Shown one piece after another: positions 60,936 through 64,000 of a DNA stretch of 64,000 nucleotides. The notes beneath the pieces are model-generated. The model did no database searches. It had not been told where the DNA came from and saw only the letters and a list, made by a program, of their open reading frames with translations. Source of the stretch: Bog-756 sp963737625. GTDB taxonomy: Bacteria; Actinomycetota; Acidimicrobiia; Acidimicrobiales; RAAP-2. The stretch is taken from contig CAVTTK010000002.1 of assembly GCA_963737625.1 (NCBI GenBank), positions 1,550,001 to 1,614,000 of the forward strand, read 5' to 3'. The position numbers and the translations under genes are program-made. Within the stretch, counting starts at the first letter, position 1; every line of letters begins with the position of its first letter.

Positions 60936-61289
60936 TCACCAGCCCATGCCGCTGGTGCCGGGTTGCCAACCTTCGACCTTGCGAATGGCGTGCCAGGACT
61001 TGTCGCAGCTGACGATCAGGGTCCGCATCAGCGATGAGGCCTGCTCCTCCCACACCCCCCGCTCGACCTCATAACCGGCGATCAAGGCGATAGCCGGATG
61101 GAGCCCGTCGGGTGGGGGAAGTACACGTCGCAGCGTCCATCGAATGGCTTCTTTGGGCTCGAGGCCGGCCTCACGCCGGAGCGAGTACTCGTACCCGATC
61201 AGCCTCGAATAGCCGTTGAGCAGATGGATCGGATCATCGTCCTCGGGCATGGTCTGTCGGAGGAGGGCCATTGGGTCCTCATCGACCAT
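60936..61289 (-). CDS. Hypothetical protein, 117 aa
   Basis: From ATG 61289. Mostly helical and charged: DEDPMALLRQTMPEDDDP, IGYEYSLRREAGLEPKEAI, PDGLHPAIALIAGYEVERGV and SCDKSWHAIRKVEGWQPG. No domain is recognised; the frame could extend upstream but the extension is low-complexity and Arg/Pro-rich, so I exclude it. It is not in an operon. Confidence 0.6.
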   Translation of the reverse strand: MVDEDPMALLRQTMPEDDDPIHLLNGYSRLIGYEYSLRREAGLEPKEAIRWTLRRVLPPPDGLHPAIALIAGYEVERGVWEEQASSLMRTLIVSCDKSWHAIRKVEGWQPGTSGMGW

Positions 61290-61691
61290 TCCCGCCACGA
61301 ACTTGAGGCCATTGTGGGGCTGGCCACAGCGGTCGGCGAGGGCTCCCGAACCTCCGGTCGGACCCCGGTGCCCTCGGCTCGCGGTGCTGCAGGCCGGTGC
61401 CCAGGGCTGTAGGCGGCTCCCGGCCTGTCCTGCCCTACGGCCAGTGGCCGGCGTCGGGATCGGCGGACCACCCTGGGCGTACCTGCCGGCCCTGGCCACC
61501 AGTTGGACGTGCGCTGCCATGCTCACGTATCGGGATCCCCGACAAACGTCCAGCTTGAGTTCGTCTGGAGAGCGTCATCGGGTCAAGACGACGTATGAAT
61601 CACCCCGGACCGATGATGGCGCCGCTCTTGGTGGTCGGGGGCACCATGAACAGAGACAGAAGCCATGGTCCTGAGATGAGATCATCGGGTG
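61290..61691. other. Gene-free stretch before the methyltransferase gene
   Basis: No gene or strong signal is recognised. The last bases before ATG 61692 have no clear ribosome binding site. Confidence 0.35.
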
Positions 61692-62519
61692 ATGAGTGAC
61701 TACGTCGCGGTGAACCGGGCGAATTGGAATAGCAGGGTCAAGCACCATCTCGGCGCCTACGACCTCCAGAGCTTCCGCAATGATCCGGCGCACCTTTCGC
61801 ACGTCGTGGCGTTCGACCTACCTCGGCTGGGGAGCATTGCCGACCTCGATGTGGTGCATTTGCAGTGCCACATCGGAACCGACACGCTCTCGCTATTCCG
61901 CTTGGGAGCAAGAAGTGTGGCCGGACTCGACTTCTCTCGGCCAGCACTGGATGCAGCTACTCGGTTGGCCGCTGATTGCGGAGCTCGGATCGACTACGTA
62001 GAGAGCGAGCTCTACGACGCGGTCGACGCGCTGGGCGCGGGAAGGTTTGATCTCGTTTATACAGGGATCGGTTCGTTGGGTTGGCTACCCGATATCCGAC
62101 GGTGGGCTGAGGTAGTCGCTGCTCTCCTGCGACCGGGCGGGCGACTCTTCATTCGCGAATATCACCCTGTTCTGTGGTCACTCGGCGACCCCCGATCCGA
62201 CCAGCTGCTGGTCATCGAGTATCCCTATTTCGAATCGGAGGGCACTCATTTCTCAGAGGCACAGAGCTATGTCGCTCATGACGAGCCATTGAGTTCCCCG
62301 GACATCGTCCACTTCAACCATGGACTCGCAGAAGTAATCACCGCCCTCATGGATGCGGGAATGGATTTGACGGCCATCGAAGAGCACGACACGGCTCCGG
62401 GCCGACCGCTTGACGACATGATGGAGGACGTTGGCCGGGGGGAGTATCGACTTCGTAGCCATCCAGCCCGCCTGCCTGTGACCTACACACTTCAAGCAAC
62501 CAGACACGATGGGCGGTAA
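61692..62519 (+). CDS. Class I SAM-dependent methyltransferase
   Basis: 275 residues from ATG 61692 (a GTG sits one codon up). The SAM-binding region is VVHLQCHIGTDTLSLFRLGA with GLDFSRPAL; motif IV-like DLVYTGIGSLGWLPD and LLRPGGRLFIREYHPV follow. Methyl acceptor is unknown. Codon use is less GC-rich than neighbouring genes, a hint of recent arrival. It stands alone. Confidence 0.86.
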   Translation: MSDYVAVNRANWNSRVKHHLGAYDLQSFRNDPAHLSHVVAFDLPRLGSIADLDVVHLQCHIGTDTLSLFRLGARSVAGLDFSRPALDAATRLAADCGARIDYVESELYDAVDALGAGRFDLVYTGIGSLGWLPDIRRWAEVVAALLRPGGRLFIREYHPVLWSLGDPRSDQLLVIEYPYFESEGTHFSEAQSYVAHDEPLSSPDIVHFNHGLAEVITALMDAGMDLTAIEEHDTAPGRPLDDMMEDVGRGEYRLRSHPARLPVTYTLQATRHDGR

Positions 62520-62778
62520 CGGCTCCTCGGCCGTCCGCCAACTCTGCAGTACCGATCCCGCGGTGAGGATAGATGCCCCCTTCGGGTGAACTACGCCATC
62601 ACCGCCAGGACACCGGAAGTGCCGCCGTGAGTCCTCGTTGTCCCTGTGGCGAGATCGATCCGCGGGTGGCAAACCCACCCCTCTGGCGTTGCCGACACTG
62701 GCCGGGACCATCGGCCCATGTTTGGCCTCTCGGGGGACCCGCTTGTTCAAGAGTCACGGTCCTGAACTGGGCATTTAC

Positions 62779-62854
62779 TGGTGGGCCGTGCGGGACTTGA
62801 ACCCACGACCCCTTGCGTGTCATGCAAGTGCGCTACCAACTGCGCCAACGGCCC
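62779..62854 (-). tRNA. tRNA-Val (anticodon GAC)
   Basis: 76 nt including CCA. Acceptor GGGCCGT pairs with ACGGCCC. The anticodon stem CTTGC/GCAAG holds loop ATGACAC (anticodon GAC), and the T-arm loop is TTCAAGT. It decodes GTC and GTT. It is a second valine tRNA in the window, with no integrase beside it. Confidence 0.95.
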
Positions 62855-62956
62855 TCGGGGCGTGACGATACCACTGCCGCCTCACCAGACCCTCCTCCAG
62901 CCCTTGTGACGACTTGACCCAGAAGCCGGCCCGCACGACCAGCGGCGGCCCCCGCC

Positions 62957-63781
62957 CTACGGAACGGAGGAGGTCACAGGCGGACTGGTTCGTTCGATCG
63001 CCGCCCAACCTCCGAACTGACGATGGCGCTCCAGCTGGACCTGACCACCGCCCCGCAGTCCGAAGAGCCGCTTGGCGAAGAGCAGGTAGACGGCGATGGC
63101 CACGTTGATGACCAGTGTGATGATCTTGAAGACACTGACGCTGAGGGTCAGTTCGTAGATCTCGAGGGGGATGAGCGCCACGGTGGCCACCAGCGTGAGG
63201 TACTCGGCCCAGCGCTTGGACATCCACAGTCCCACCATCTCGGTTGCCTCCAGCGCGGCGTACGCCGTGACCAGCAGGCCCAGTTGGATCAGTCGGGCCG
63301 GTGAGTACTTGAAGGCCCGACCGAGGTAGCCCAGGACGCCCCGGACCTGGGACTCCCCCGGTGTCGTGCCCGAGAGATCGCTCATGATGTTGACGTAGTC
63401 GCGATGCAGCGTGGCGTCGTGTCGGGCGAAGGTGTAGAGGATGATGGCCAGTGCGGTCAGGACGATCACATGGATGGCCCGGTCGAGGGCGATCAGTCGC
63501 AGTACGTACCTGTCACGGAGCATCGGACCCCGGGCCGGGATCTCGATTTCGTCGCGGTCCGGCATCCGGTCCCGAGAGGGTTCCGCCGGCGGTTCGTCGG
63601 GGATCCAGGCGTCACAGCGGAGGCATCGATACCATCGAGTCCCGGCCCCCTCCCTGACCAACAGCGCATCGTCGGGGCCGATGTGGGCAACGTCAGTGCC
63701 CACCAGGGCATGGCCCTTCCAACCGCAGGTCAACAGTTCATAGAAATTGTCCGGGCGTCGACTCCGGTTCTTCCTCGGCAC
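62957..63781 (-). CDS. DUF2127-type membrane protein with N-terminal zinc-ribbon segment
   Basis: 274 residues from GTG 63781; TATGGT lies 6 nt upstream, which supports this start. The N-terminal soluble part contains LLTCGWKGHALVG and WYRCLRCDAWIPD (C-x2-C), likely a small metal site. The C-terminal half has about four membrane helices with RDRYVLRLIALDRAIHVIVL and AAYAALEATEMVGLWMSKRWAEYLT, the DUF2127 pattern. Function is unknown. It is divergent from the dioxygenase-like gene at 63830. Confidence 0.75.
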   Translation of the reverse strand: MPRKNRSRRPDNFYELLTCGWKGHALVGTDVAHIGPDDALLVREGAGTRWYRCLRCDAWIPDEPPAEPSRDRMPDRDEIEIPARGPMLRDRYVLRLIALDRAIHVIVLTALAIILYTFARHDATLHRDYVNIMSDLSGTTPGESQVRGVLGYLGRAFKYSPARLIQLGLLVTAYAALEATEMVGLWMSKRWAEYLTLVATVALIPLEIYELTLSVSVFKIITLVINVAIAVYLLFAKRLFGLRGGGQVQLERHRQFGGWAAIERTSPPVTSSVP

Positions 63782-63787
63782 CCCAGC

Positions 63788-63793
63788 ACCATA
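63788..63793 (-). promoter_or_regulatory. Leaderless -10 element
   Basis: TATGGT on the minus strand ends 6 nt before GTG 63781 of the DUF2127 gene. Confidence 0.45.
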
Positions 63794-63829
63794 GGCTCGG
63801 GATCTGACGAACTGGTGAAGGGGGATGCC

Positions 63830-64000
63830 ATGACGACAGCCGTCGATGCCCGAGCCGATGCCCACGCCCTGAAGGTCGAACGCGATGGGTACACCATCGT
63901 CGAGGATGCCATCGACCTCGCTCTGATCGAAGCCCTCCACGACGACCTGCTGCGCCTGGAGCGGGACCTAGGTGTAGTGCCGGCACGGAACACCTTCGAA
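63830..64000 (+). CDS. Phytanoyl-CoA dioxygenase-like protein (3' partial)
   Basis: 57 codons to the right edge, from ATG 63830 with an AAGGGGG site. The visible sequence includes the typical opening of phytanoyl-CoA dioxygenase-like (Fe(II)/2-oxoglutarate) proteins: ALKVERDGYTIVEDAIDLAL, followed by a helix LIEALHDDLLRLERD. The metal-binding His-x-Asp and distal His are beyond the window. Call rests only on this opening. Confidence 0.55.
   Translation, partial: MTTAVDARADAHALKVERDGYTIVEDAIDLALIEALHDDLLRLERDLGVVPARNTFE

Noticed and set aside
1..64000. CRISPR array, rRNA genes, complete insertion sequences, replication origin
   Set aside because: I looked for evenly spaced repeats, rRNA core sequences, transposase motifs and DnaA-box clusters by eye and saw none.

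Overview
This window reads as chromosomal DNA of a high-GC Gram-positive bacterium, most likely an actinobacterium of the class Acidimicrobiia or a close relative (inference). The reasons are dense GC-rich coding, many GTG starts, an adjacent MurT/GatD pair for lipid II amidation, DUF2510 and DUF2127 membrane proteins, a mycobacterial-type LpdA-like flavoprotein, and a secreted GH43-like protein ending in GYWLVASDGG-type repeats that I associate with Acidimicrobiia. At least 13 genes show a TANNNT hexamer 6-7 nt before the start codon and no Shine-Dalgarno, which suggests widespread leaderless transcription.

Layout. 0-7.2 kb: a nitronate monooxygenase-like gene cut by the window edge, and a peptide/nickel-type ABC importer split into a rightward fused ATPase and a leftward binding protein-permease-permease operon. 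7.6-10.8 kb: acetyltransferase, DedA-like membrane protein, beta-carbonic anhydrase and a variant cell-wall amidase. 11.1-18.3 kb: a nine-gene leftward block with two tail-like membrane-anchored proteins, ApbE, a bis-heme ferric-reductase-type membrane protein, a NuoF-like flavoprotein, a small ferredoxin, a third tail-like protein, a histidine kinase and a response regulator. It looks like a transmembrane electron-export system and is the best candidate for something under-described. A perfect 11-bp-arm palindrome lies in its divergent promoter region with an LpdA-like gene (18.6 kb).

18.6-24.8 kb: LpdA-like enzyme, PIG-V-like mannosyltransferase, two SDRs, an AhpD-like protein and an epimerase. 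24.8-30.0 kb: a sparse, patchy region ending at tRNA-Val(CAC), with the C-terminal remnant of a tyrosine integrase beside the tRNA 3' end and a 5'-truncated LPG-synthase-like gene; it looks like a decayed integrated element. 30.2-34.1 kb: amidase, a VOC protein, a membrane protein and a TetR regulator.

34.1-45.3 kb: a lipid and envelope region. A TetR-controlled operon encodes fatty acyl reductase-HAD, alcohol dehydrogenase, LarA-like protein and acyltransferase. It converges on a HAD-acyltransferase/MurT/GatD operon, followed by a LysR regulator. 45.3-49.7 kb: GNAT, YqgE, enoyl-CoA hydratase, a zinc-ribbon protein, a frameshifted TetR gene and its MFS exporter. 57.8-49.7 kb (leftward): an 11-gene run of VOC, CMD-like, phosphotransferase, CrtC/AttH-like, thioesterase, NhaA, peroxiredoxin, nitroreductase, LLM oxidoreductase, an unknown protein and MscL. 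58.0-64.0 kb: the secreted GH43-repeat protein, an HMCES/YedK-type protein, an unknown protein, a methyltransferase, tRNA-Val(GAC), a DUF2127 protein and the start of a phytanoyl-CoA dioxygenase-like gene.

Functional calls come from motif recognition by eye. No database search was run.
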